DNA of 21,730 nucleotides from an uncultured Bacteroidales bacterium. GTDB taxonomy: Bacteria; Bacteroidota; Bacteroidia; Bacteroidales; Bacteroidaceae. Below, in pieces: positions 1 through 6,797 of the stretch. Below the pieces are notes generated by a model. The model worked only from the letters and a program-made list of their open reading frames with translations, was not told the DNA's origin and searched no databases. Both the position numbers and the translations under genes were made by a program. Location of the stretch: the NCBI GenBank assembly GCA_945837185.1, contig CAMAMZ010000014.1, forward strand, positions 1 through 21,730, given 5' to 3'. Each line of letters starts with the position of its first letter. The first letter of the stretch is position 1.

Positions 1-100
1 AAAGCACTGCCTTCGGCAACCTATCAGCCTTCCTCAGAAGGGGGGAAGGCTGGGACATAAGGCAGGAGCAAAGGAAGGGGGTGAAATGGGAAAATGAAAG
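1..100. repeat. GC-rich palindromic intergenic segment
   Basis: A perfect 9-bp inverted repeat, CAGCCTTCC (25-33) and GGAAGGCTG (44-52), has a 10-nt loop. It is enclosed by a weaker outer pair, TGCCTT (8-13) with AAGGCA (59-64), and another small hairpin TGCC/GGCA lies at 8-18. No T-tract follows on either strand, so it is not a classical intrinsic terminator. Frame 1 is open from base 1 to TAA at 58-60, so this could also be the last codons of a plus-strand gene lying outside the window. I favour a dispersed palindromic intergenic element but cannot confirm copies. Bases 65-165 are purine-rich with nothing recognisable. Confidence 0.35.
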
Positions 101-171
101 GGAAAACGACGGAGATAGTGAGATATTGGGAGAAAAAATCGTGAAAAAAGAGATAATTCATTTTTTTTTCT

Positions 172-179
172 TAACTTTG
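172..179 (+). promoter_or_regulatory. Bacteroidetes -7 element of the threonine operon
   Basis: TAACTTTG matches the Bacteroidetes primary-sigma -7 consensus TAnnTTTG and sits 70 bases before thrA. A clear TTTG at -33 is not seen; a T-rich run precedes the element. Transcription would start near 185-188, giving a leader of about 63 nt. Confidence 0.6.
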
Positions 180-190
180 CCGCCAAGTTT

Positions 191-227
191 TGCAATGACC
201 CCTATTGTGTAGGGGCTTGCACAATAG
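191..227 (+). promoter_or_regulatory. Thr operon leader with competing hairpins (candidate attenuator-like switch)
   Basis: Two stems share bases and cannot form together. Hairpin A pairs TGCAA (191-195) with TTGCA (217-221) and CCCCTA (199-204) with TAGGGG (210-215). Hairpin B pairs CTATTGTG (202-209) with CACAATAG (220-227). A five-codon frame ATG ACC CCT ATT GTG TAG (195-212, M-T-P-I-V) lies across the shared strand. No U-tract follows hairpin B, so any control would more likely act on translation or by Rho than through an intrinsic terminator. The structure is visible in the sequence; the regulatory role is inference. Confidence 0.35.
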
Positions 228-249
228 TAACAAAAATGATTAGTATGGT

Positions 250-2685
250 ATGAAAGTATTAAAATTTGGCGGAACATCTGTGGGTTCCGTAAGTAGCATC
301 ACAAGTCTGAAGAAAATTGTTGAGAAGGAAGCCAAACATCAACCCGTAGTGGTTGTGGTAAGTGCTTTGGGAGGGATAACAGACAAATTGCTGGCCACAT
401 CGCAGCAGGCACTAAAGGGAGAAGAAGCCTGGCGCACCTCGTTTGACGAGATTGTGGAACGGCATCACAAGATGATAGATACCATCATCACCGACACCAA
501 GACACGTGAGGAACTCTTCCATATTGTCGACCAGTTGCTCGAACAACTGAAGAGCATCTTCTTCGGTGTTTACCTGATACATGACTTGAGCAGGAAATCG
601 CAAGACGCCATCGTGAGCTATGGCGAGCGCATCAGCTCGTATATCGTTACGGCACTCATCAGAGGGTCGAAACGCATGAATGCACGCGACTTCATTCGCA
701 CGGAACGCAAGAACGGGCAGCACACCTTGTGCAGCGAACTTACCAATAACCTTGTTCGGGAAGCCTTTGCCGACCTGCCACGCATTTCCATCGTGCCGGG
801 ATTCATCAGCCGCGACAAGGACACTTACGAAACAACCAACCTCGGACGTGGAGGTTCCGACTATACCGCAGCTATTATTGCAGCAGCCCTCGAAGCCGAA
901 GTGCTCGAGATTTGGACGGATGTGGACGGTTTCATGACCGCCGACCCGAAGGTGATCAAATCGGCCTACACCATCAACGAACTGAGCTATGTGGAAGCCA
1001 TGGAGCTCTGTAACTTTGGTGCGAAGGTCATTTATCCGCCCACCATCTACCCCGTTTGCGTGAAGCACATCCCCATCAAGGTGAAGAACACCTTTAACCC
1101 CGAAAACCCCGGCACGGTTATCAAGGACGTGATTGACAACGACCGCAAACCCATCAAGGGTATATCGAGCATCAGCGGCACCACACTCATCACCGTAACG
1201 GGTTTGTCGATGGTGGGTGTGATTGGTGTGAACCAACGCATCTTTACGGCACTCACCAATGGGGGAATATCGGTATTCCTTGTGTCGCAGGCATCATCGG
1301 AGAACTCCACCTCCATCGGTGTGCGCGATGTGGATGCCCTCAAGGCCGTAGATGTGCTCAACGAGGAGTTTGCCAAGGAAATAGAAACGGGTGCCATGTA
1401 TCCTATGCATGCCGAAAGCGGGTTGGCCACCGTGGCCATCGTGGGCGAGAACATGAAGCACACACCCGGTATTGCCGGTAAGCTGTTTGGCACGCTGGGC
1501 CGAAGCGGCATATCGGTCATTGCCTGTGCGCAGGGTGCCTCGGAAACAAACATCTCGTTCGTGATTGAAGGAACCTACCTGCGCAAAGCTCTCAACGTGC
1601 TGCACGACTCGTTCTTCCTTTCCGAATACAAGGTGCTCAACCTCTTTTTGTGTGGCGTAGGAACGGTGGGTGGCATGCTCATCGAGCAGATTCGTTCGCA
1701 GCACGAAGAGTTGATGGAACATTCACGACTGAAACTCAACGTGGTAGGCATTGCCAGTTCAACAAAAGCTATATTCTCGCGTGATGGCATTGACCTCAAC
1801 ACCTACCGCGATGCTCTGGCACAGGCTGAACCAAGCAATCCCCAGCAACTGCGCGACAAGATTCTGCAGATGAACATCTTCAACTCGGTGTTCGTTGACT
1901 GCACGGCCAGCAAAGACATTGCCGACCTTTACCAAACGTTCCTGGAGCACAACATCAATATCGTAGCTGCCAACAAGATTGCCGCCTCATCCTCCTACGA
2001 GCAATATGCCAAGCTGAAGCACACGGCATTGACACGAGGCGTCATCTTCCGCTTTGAAACCAATGTGGGAGCCGGATTGCCCATCATCAATACCATCAAC
2101 GACCTGCGCAACTCCGGCGACAGGATTCTGAAGATTGAGGCCGTATTGAGCGGCACATTGAACTACATCTTCAACGAGGTGGCTGCCAAGGTGCCTTTCT
2201 CTGAGGCTGTGCATCGTGCCAAGGCCAACGGCTACTCTGAACCCGACCCGCGCATTGACCTCAGCGGCACTGATGTGATGCGCAAGCTGGTAATCCTTAC
2301 ACGTGAGGCCGGCTACCGCATAGAACTCGACGATGTGGAGAAGCACCTCTTCGTGCCCGATGAGTTCTTCAAGGGGTCGTTGGAGGAGTTCTGGCAGCGG
2401 CTGCCTATGCTCGACGAGACTTTCGAGCAGCAAAGAAAGGAGCTGGAGGCACAGGGCAAATGCTGGCGCTTCGTGGCTACCATGGAACAGGGCAAGGGTT
2501 GCATAGCGCTGCGCGAAATAGAGAAGGAACACCCGTTCTACCAGTTAGAGGGCAGTAATAATATCGTGATGCTCACCACGGAACGCTATCGCGAGTTTCC
2601 CATGCTCATCCAAGGCTATGGCGCGGGAGCCGGCGTAACGGCCGCAGGTGTGTTTGCCAACATCATGTCGATAGCGAACATTTAA
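250..2685 (+). CDS. thrA: Bifunctional aspartokinase / homoserine dehydrogenase
   Basis: This cytoplasmic enzyme catalyses the first and third steps from aspartate to homoserine: ATP-dependent phosphorylation of aspartate and NAD(P)H reduction of aspartate semialdehyde. The 811 residues match the usual ThrA/MetL length. The kinase domain opens with KFGGTSVGS (residues 5-13), carries the conserved NLGRGGSDYTA segment, and is followed by the ACT-type regulatory region around residues 315-460. The dehydrogenase begins near residue 463, with the dinucleotide-binding GVGTVGG at 469-475, then VVAANK, ETNVGAGLP and GTLNYIF, and the substrate-site segment YSEPDPRIDLSGTD. The start is the ATG at 250; an upstream mini-frame (236-253) overlaps it as ATGA. 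It leads the threonine operon, with 11 bases to the next gene. Feedback inhibition by threonine is expected from the ACT domains but cannot be read from sequence. Confidence 0.97.
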   Translation: MKVLKFGGTSVGSVSSITSLKKIVEKEAKHQPVVVVVSALGGITDKLLATSQQALKGEEAWRTSFDEIVERHHKMIDTIITDTKTREELFHIVDQLLEQLKSIFFGVYLIHDLSRKSQDAIVSYGERISSYIVTALIRGSKRMNARDFIRTERKNGQHTLCSELTNNLVREAFADLPRISIVPGFISRDKDTYETTNLGRGGSDYTAAIIAAALEAEVLEIWTDVDGFMTADPKVIKSAYTINELSYVEAMELCNFGAKVIYPPTIYPVCVKHIPIKVKNTFNPENPGTVIKDVIDNDRKPIKGISSISGTTLITVTGLSMVGVIGVNQRIFTALTNGGISVFLVSQASSENSTSIGVRDVDALKAVDVLNEEFAKEIETGAMYPMHAESGLATVAIVGENMKHTPGIAGKLFGTLGRSGISVIACAQGASETNISFVIEGTYLRKALNVLHDSFFLSEYKVLNLFLCGVGTVGGMLIEQIRSQHEELMEHSRLKLNVVGIASSTKAIFSRDGIDLNTYRDALAQAEPSNPQQLRDKILQMNIFNSVFVDCTASKDIADLYQTFLEHNINIVAANKIAASSSYEQYAKLKHTALTRGVIFRFETNVGAGLPIINTINDLRNSGDRILKIEAVLSGTLNYIFNEVAAKVPFSEAVHRAKANGYSEPDPRIDLSGTDVMRKLVILTREAGYRIELDDVEKHLFVPDEFFKGSLEEFWQRLPMLDETFEQQRKELEAQGKCWRFVATMEQGKGCIALREIEKEHPFYQLEGSNNIVMLTTERYREFPMLIQGYGAGAGVTAAGVFANIMSIANI

Positions 2686-2696
2686 AACCAAAGCTC

Positions 2697-3929
2697 ATGA
2701 AGCATCTCATTATTCTTGGCGACGGGATGGCCGACCATCCTGTGGAAAGACTGGGAGGGAAAACTCTCCTGCAATATGCCGACACTCCTTATATGGACCG
2801 TATAGCCCGCGAGGGAAGGACGGGACGACTGATAACTATTCCCGATGGATTCCTGCCGGGATCGGAAGTGGCCAACACATCTATATTGGGCTATGACCTG
2901 CACGAGGTGTATGAGGGCCGCGGACCTTTGGAGGCTGCAAGTATAGGCTACGAGATGGCTCCCGAAGACCTTGCGCTGCGGTGTAACATCATCACCCTCG
3001 GACAGGGAAAGATTTTGTTTCACCATGGCGGGCATCTCACCACGGAACAAGGCGACGAGCTCATTCAGTATCTCAACGAACGACTGGGCAATGAACGTGT
3101 GCGCTTCATGACGGGTATACAATACCGTCATCTGCTGATTGTCAAGGGGGGCAACAAACACATCGTTTGCGCTCCCCCCCACGACCATCCCAATGAGGAA
3201 TGGCGCCCGCTGCTCGTAAAACCCGAAGAGAATGCTCCGGTGGAGGAAGGAAGGATGACGGCACAGGAAACGGCCGACCTGCTGAACCGGCTTATCGTGG
3301 AATCGCAGGAGCTGCTGGCGGCTCATCCCTTCAACAAGCAACGACCCTTGGAGCGACAGGCCAACTCTATATGGCCATGGGGGGGAGGCTATCGCCCTGA
3401 CATGAAAACATTGCCTATGCTGTTCCCGCAGATACAGAGGGGAAGTGTCATTTCGGCTGTCGACCTGATTCGGGGTATCGGACATTATGCCGGCTTGCAG
3501 AACATCATCGTAGAAGGGGCTACTGGGTTGGCCAACACCAATTATGAGGGTAAGGCTGCTGCTGCCATCGAGGCGCTCCGACACGACGACTTTGTTTTCC
3601 TGCATGTGGAGGCAAGCGACGAGGCCGGGCATGATGGCGACCTTGACTTGAAGCTGCGCACCATCACCAACCTCGACCAGCGCATTGTGCGACCCATTCT
3701 CGAAGCTGTCGACACATGGGAGGAGCCTGTTTGCGTGGCTCTCCTACCCGACCATCCCACACCTGTTGAGGTACGAACTCATGTGAGCGAACCGGTGCCC
3801 TTTGCCATCTGGCACAAAAACATGGAGGCCGACAGCACACAGCACTTCGATGAGGTGAGTTGCGTGGGTGGCTCCTACGGCCTGCTCAAGTTGCAGGAAT
3901 TCATGCAGGAATTTATGCGGATTCAGTAG
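2697..3929 (+). CDS. ApgM-like cofactor-independent phosphoglycerate mutase family protein, probable homoserine kinase
   Basis: This 410-residue protein belongs to the archaeal-type 2,3-bisphosphoglycerate-independent phosphoglycerate mutase branch of the alkaline phosphatase superfamily. Visible metal and catalytic motifs are LGDGMADHP (D9), GSEVANTSILGYD (S56 is the likely phospho-acceptor by analogy with iPGM), VEASDEAGHDGD, and the C-terminal metal site LLPDHPTP. It lies between thrA and thrC, where homoserine kinase is expected, and no GHMP-type ThrB is present in the window. A subfamily of these proteins in threonine operons is annotated as 'proposed homoserine kinase' (TIGR02535). I therefore infer that it makes O-phosphohomoserine for ThrC. 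Ordinary glycolytic mutase activity is the alternative. The ATG at 2697 follows the thrA stop by 11 bases, consistent with one transcript. Confidence 0.85.
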   Translation: MKHLIILGDGMADHPVERLGGKTLLQYADTPYMDRIAREGRTGRLITIPDGFLPGSEVANTSILGYDLHEVYEGRGPLEAASIGYEMAPEDLALRCNIITLGQGKILFHHGGHLTTEQGDELIQYLNERLGNERVRFMTGIQYRHLLIVKGGNKHIVCAPPHDHPNEEWRPLLVKPEENAPVEEGRMTAQETADLLNRLIVESQELLAAHPFNKQRPLERQANSIWPWGGGYRPDMKTLPMLFPQIQRGSVISAVDLIRGIGHYAGLQNIIVEGATGLANTNYEGKAAAAIEALRHDDFVFLHVEASDEAGHDGDLDLKLRTITNLDQRIVRPILEAVDTWEEPVCVALLPDHPTPVEVRTHVSEPVPFAIWHKNMEADSTQHFDEVSCVGGSYGLLKLQEFMQEFMRIQ

Positions 3930-4017
3930 GCCTGTCACAGATACAGGAAATCTGCGTATGCACGCTTTAATCTTCAATAAAACAATTTGCTATAATTAAA
4001 AGAAAATCATCAGGATT

Positions 4018-5325
4018 ATGAAATATTATTCAACCAACCATAAAGCTCCTTTGGCCAGCTTGGAAAAGGCCGTGGTGAAAGGACTGGCAGAAGACAAGGG
4101 ACTCTACATGCCCGAACTGATTCATAAGTTGCCGCAGAACTTCTTTGACTCTATCGAGCAACTGTCGTTCCAGGACATTGCTTGCCGCGTGGCTGATGCC
4201 TTCTTTGGTGAAGACATTCCGGCCGACGACCTGCATAAGATTGTATGCGACACGCTGGCCTTCGACTGTCCCGCAGTAAAGGTGGAAGACAACATCTATT
4301 CCTTGGAACTCTTCCATGGCCCTACCCTCGCATTCAAAGATGTGGGGGCGCGCTTCATGGCTCGCCTGCTGCAATATTTCATCCGCAAGGAGGGCAAGGA
4401 GCGCGTGAATGTACTGGTGGCTACAAGTGGCGATACAGGAAGTGCCGTGGCCAACGGTTTCCTGGGCGTGGAGGGTATTCATGTGTATGTGCTCTATCCG
4501 AAAGGCAAAGTGAGCCGCATTCAGGAAAGCCAGTTCACTACCCTCGGACAGAACATCACGGCACTCGAAATAGATGGTGTGTTCGACGACTGTCAGGCCT
4601 TGGTGAAAAATGCGTTTATGGACGAGGAGCTCAACAATCACCTCACCCTCACAAGTGCCAATTCCATCAACGTAGCTCGCTTCCTGCCACAGGCCTTTTA
4701 TGAGTTTTATGCCTATGCGCAGCTCAAACCTCTGCTGCAACAAACGGGCAAGCAATTGGTGGTGTGCGTGCCGAGCGGTAACTTCGGCAATATCACAGCC
4801 GGCATCTTCGGTAAGGAGATGGGGCTGCCCATACATCGCTTCATAGCTGCCAACAACGCCAACGACATCTTCTACCAATATCTGCAGACGGGCGTTTATG
4901 CTCCTAAAGCCAGTATACAGACGCTGGCAAACGCCATGGATGTGGGGGCTCCCAGCAATTTCGCCCGTATCTATGAGCTCTACGGTGGCTCGCACGAACG
5001 CATCTGCCAACTCGTTAGTGGGGCTACCTACAGCGACGAGGCGATACGGCAAGCCATGCGTGCCTGTCATGAACAAACGGGCTATGTGCTCGACCCGCAT
5101 GGTGCCTGTGGATATCAGGCGCTCAAAGAAGGACTGCGCGAAAACGAGATAGGTGTGTTCTATGAAACAGCCCATCCGGCTAAGTTCAAAGAGAAGGTCG
5201 ACGAGATTCTCGCCACCGACATCGCCATTCCGGAACGTCTGGCTGCCTTCATGAAGGGGCAGAAGCAAAGCATAGCCCTTTCTAAGCAGTTTGAGGAATT
5301 TAAATCGTTCCTCATGGCGCAATAA
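4018..5325 (+). CDS. thrC: Threonine synthase
   Basis: This PLP enzyme converts O-phosphohomoserine and water to threonine and phosphate, the last step of the pathway. The 435 residues include the lysine motif FHGPTLAFKDVGARF (K107 is the expected Schiff-base lysine), the phosphate/PLP-binding ATSGDTGSAVANGF, the SANSIN segment, and CVPSGNFGN. The N-terminal YYSTNHKAPLASLEKAVVKGL is typical of the bacterial type. It is the third gene of the operon, 88 bases after the apgM-like gene, and that gap holds no convincing promoter or terminator. The final codons (5311-5325) resemble the first unit of the downstream repeat array, so the extreme C-terminus may have been shaped by repeat expansion. A 477-codon frame on the opposite strand is a shadow of this gene. 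Confidence 0.97.
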   Translation: MKYYSTNHKAPLASLEKAVVKGLAEDKGLYMPELIHKLPQNFFDSIEQLSFQDIACRVADAFFGEDIPADDLHKIVCDTLAFDCPAVKVEDNIYSLELFHGPTLAFKDVGARFMARLLQYFIRKEGKERVNVLVATSGDTGSAVANGFLGVEGIHVYVLYPKGKVSRIQESQFTTLGQNITALEIDGVFDDCQALVKNAFMDEELNNHLTLTSANSINVARFLPQAFYEFYAYAQLKPLLQQTGKQLVVCVPSGNFGNITAGIFGKEMGLPIHRFIAANNANDIFYQYLQTGVYAPKASIQTLANAMDVGAPSNFARIYELYGGSHERICQLVSGATYSDEAIRQAMRACHEQTGYVLDPHGACGYQALKEGLRENEIGVFYETAHPAKFKEKVDEILATDIAIPERLAAFMKGQKQSIALSKQFEEFKSFLMAQ

Positions 5326-5485
5326 GGGAATGCTGCACGAAAAAGCATTGTAGACCTGCATGCAATAAAAGCAATGAAAGTCTGCATGGCGCAAAAGCAG
5401 AGGAAGCCTGCATGCAGTAGAAGCGTGGAAACCAGCTTGCTGCGAAAGCGTTGAAGCCTGCATTGTGCAAAAAAAGCGTTAAAAC
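5311..5485. repeat. Degenerate ~26-bp direct repeat array downstream of thrC
   Basis: About seven imperfect units follow one another: 5311-5332 (inside the thrC end), 5333-5355, 5356-5381, 5382-5407, 5408-5433, 5434-5457 and 5458-5485. Most begin with CTGCATG, carry AAAAGC in the middle, and end with a TGAAAGC-like sequence. Three central units are exactly 26 bp. The units differ by substitutions and small length changes, which suggests old duplication. There is no palindromic repeat/unique spacer pattern, so this is not CRISPR. Function is unknown. Confidence 0.75.
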
Positions 5486-5519
5486 TTGCGTATTGCTTTC
5501 CCTATACAATAGTTTTTCT

Positions 5520-5527
5520 TACTTTTG
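5520..5527 (+). promoter_or_regulatory. Bacteroidetes -7 element upstream of the coiled-coil envelope gene
   Basis: TACTTTTG fits TAnnTTTG. A TTG at 5493-5495 lies upstream at roughly -33 distance. It is placed after the repeat array and 85 bases before the ATG at 5612, so the gene is probably transcribed separately from thrC. Confidence 0.5.
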
Positions 5528-5541
5528 TAACATCAACCTGC

Positions 5542-5604
5542 AAGCAATCGCATTGAGACGAAACTATAGCACAAACAAAGTAATCGCATAAATAAAGCAA
5601 TCGC
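5542..5604. repeat. Short direct repeats AAGCAATCGC before the 5612 start codon
   Basis: AAGCAATCGC occurs at 5542-5551 and 5595-5604, with AAGTAATCGC at 5578-5587. The last copy ends 7 bases before the ATG. These lie in the expected 5' untranslated region, downstream of the TACTTTTG promoter. Whether they are remnants of the adjacent array or protein/RNA binding sites is unknown. Confidence 0.55.
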
Positions 5605-5611
5605 TAAAAAT

Positions 5612-6550
5612 ATGATAAAGAAATTATTGATGGTGGCTTTTGCCATGTTGCCACTCACCGTGGTAGCACAAAGCGTGAAGACCCTTACACCGGAAGAGCA
5701 GTTGAAAGAGGCACAGAAACAATTGGAGGCGGCACAGAAAGCCGTTGAACAGGCCAAAGCTGCCAAAGCTGCTGCTGAAGCGAAGGCTGCCAAGCAGGCT
5801 GCCGATGCCAAGGCAAAGGAAATTGCTGCCAAGCAGGCTGCCATAGAGGAACAAATCAAGAAGGCTAAGGAGGAGGCTGCCAGACTCAATGCTGAAGCCG
5901 AGAAAATCAAGCAGGAGAGTGCCGGACAGTCGCAATCAACGATTACCTATAACAATACTGATGGATGGGTGGCTCCTGCCGTGCCCGCCATGGAAAGGAG
6001 AATTGCATCGCGCAAGGTGGAGGCGGCCGATATGACACCCTATCTGGCCGGAGCGGTGCCTGTGGTGGACGATAAGGTGGTGTTTACGCTGGATGTTGAC
6101 GTGCCGGGAAAGGATGCTGCAAACATCTATCAAACAGCACTCAACTACTTGAGCGAACTGACCGTTGACGAGCATCAGAACGAGCAGGCCACACAAAAGA
6201 GTGCCGTGGCGCTGGTGAACCCCAACACACACGTAATTGCCACACGTCTCAACGAATGGCTTGTGTTCAAGGACAACTTCATATCGCTCGACCGTACTGA
6301 GTTCACCTATGTGCTGATAACCACCTGTACCGACGGTCATCTGAAAATGACCATGGAACGCATGGTGTACAACTATGAACCCAACCGGCCGACAGGATTC
6401 AAGCTCACGGCCGAAAAACTCATTACCGACGAGTATAGCTTGAACAAAAAGAAGACGAAGCTGGTAAAGGTGTATGGCAAGTTCCGTCGCGAAACCATCA
6501 ACCGCAAGGATGCTGTCTTCGAAGGTATGAAGGCAGCACTCCTCAAATAA
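5612..6550 (+). CDS. Secreted coiled-coil protein with C-terminal DUF4468-like domain
   Basis: The 312-residue product starts with a Sec signal peptide (MIKKLLMVAFAMLPLTVVAQ, cleavage probably near residue 19-20). Residues about 28-103 form an Ala/Lys/Glu/Gln-rich heptad region lacking proline, a strong coiled coil like those of periplasmic spacers (TolA-like composition). A short linker leads to a globular domain (about 145-275) with FTLDVDVPGKDAANIYQTA, NEWLVFKDN and alternating strands ending LKMTMERMVYNYE. This resembles the Bacteroidetes DUF4468 fold seen in many secreted proteins; I assign it from pattern memory only. The reaction or partner is unknown. It is probably periplasmic or outer-membrane-associated. 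The gene stands 28 bases before a small membrane-protein gene and may head a transcript running to menA. Confidence 0.75.
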   Translation: MIKKLLMVAFAMLPLTVVAQSVKTLTPEEQLKEAQKQLEAAQKAVEQAKAAKAAAEAKAAKQAADAKAKEIAAKQAAIEEQIKKAKEEAARLNAEAEKIKQESAGQSQSTITYNNTDGWVAPAVPAMERRIASRKVEAADMTPYLAGAVPVVDDKVVFTLDVDVPGKDAANIYQTALNYLSELTVDEHQNEQATQKSAVALVNPNTHVIATRLNEWLVFKDNFISLDRTEFTYVLITTCTDGHLKMTMERMVYNYEPNRPTGFKLTAEKLITDEYSLNKKKTKLVKVYGKFRRETINRKDAVFEGMKAALLK

Positions 6551-6578
6551 TCTCTAATCCCGAGCCACTAAGCCCAAT

Positions 6579-6797
6579 ATGATTATACACGAGAGCATCG
6601 ACAACGATCCTAACGGCAAAAGGAAAGACAAGTTTCTGAAGATACGCAACATTCTGAACATCATATTTATGTTGCTGGGGGTGATAGGAGTAGCCGTCTA
6701 CTTCCTGTCGAGTCATAACTACGGCACGATCCTCATACTCGTGGGCATGGCCTTCAAGTTTGTTGAATGCAGCCTCCGCCTAATCAAGATGAAATGA
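6579..6797 (+). CDS. 72-residue membrane protein of unknown function
   Basis: A polar N-terminus (about residues 1-25, including the charged DPNGKRKDKFLKIR) precedes two hydrophobic segments, IIFMLLGVIGVAVYFL and GTILILVGMAFKFVEC, and a short basic tail LRLIKMK. This predicts a small inner-membrane hairpin protein. I do not recognise a family. Reality is supported by its position: it follows the coiled-coil gene by 28 bases, and its stop codon overlaps the porin start (ATGA at 6794-6797), a translationally coupled arrangement. It may help porin biogenesis, but that is guesswork. Confidence 0.7.
   Translation: MIIHESIDNDPNGKRKDKFLKIRNILNIIFMLLGVIGVAVYFLSSHNYGTILILVGMAFKFVECSLRLIKMK

Noticed and set aside
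412..1236. 274-codon minus-strand frame opposite thrA
   Set aside because: His/Val/Gly-rich composition typical of an antisense shadow; thrA motifs on the plus strand are complete.
3930..4017. TATAAT at 3991-3996 as a thrC promoter
   Set aside because: It is not the Bacteroidetes consensus and the operon context explains expression; the CCTGT/ACAGG hairpin at 3931-3947 is too weak to be a terminator.
4030..5463. 477-codon open frame on the minus strand opposite thrC
   Set aside because: It mirrors thrC codon structure, has no recognisable motifs, and its N-terminus is translated from the repeat array.
5311..5485. Possible CRISPR array
   Set aside because: Units are degenerate and contiguous without unique spacers, and no cas genes are present.
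6767..6793. Earlier in-frame start for the porin
   Set aside because: It would put MQPPPNQDE in front of a clear signal peptide and overlap the 72-aa gene by 31 bases; ATG 6794 gives a clean signal peptide and an ATGA junction.
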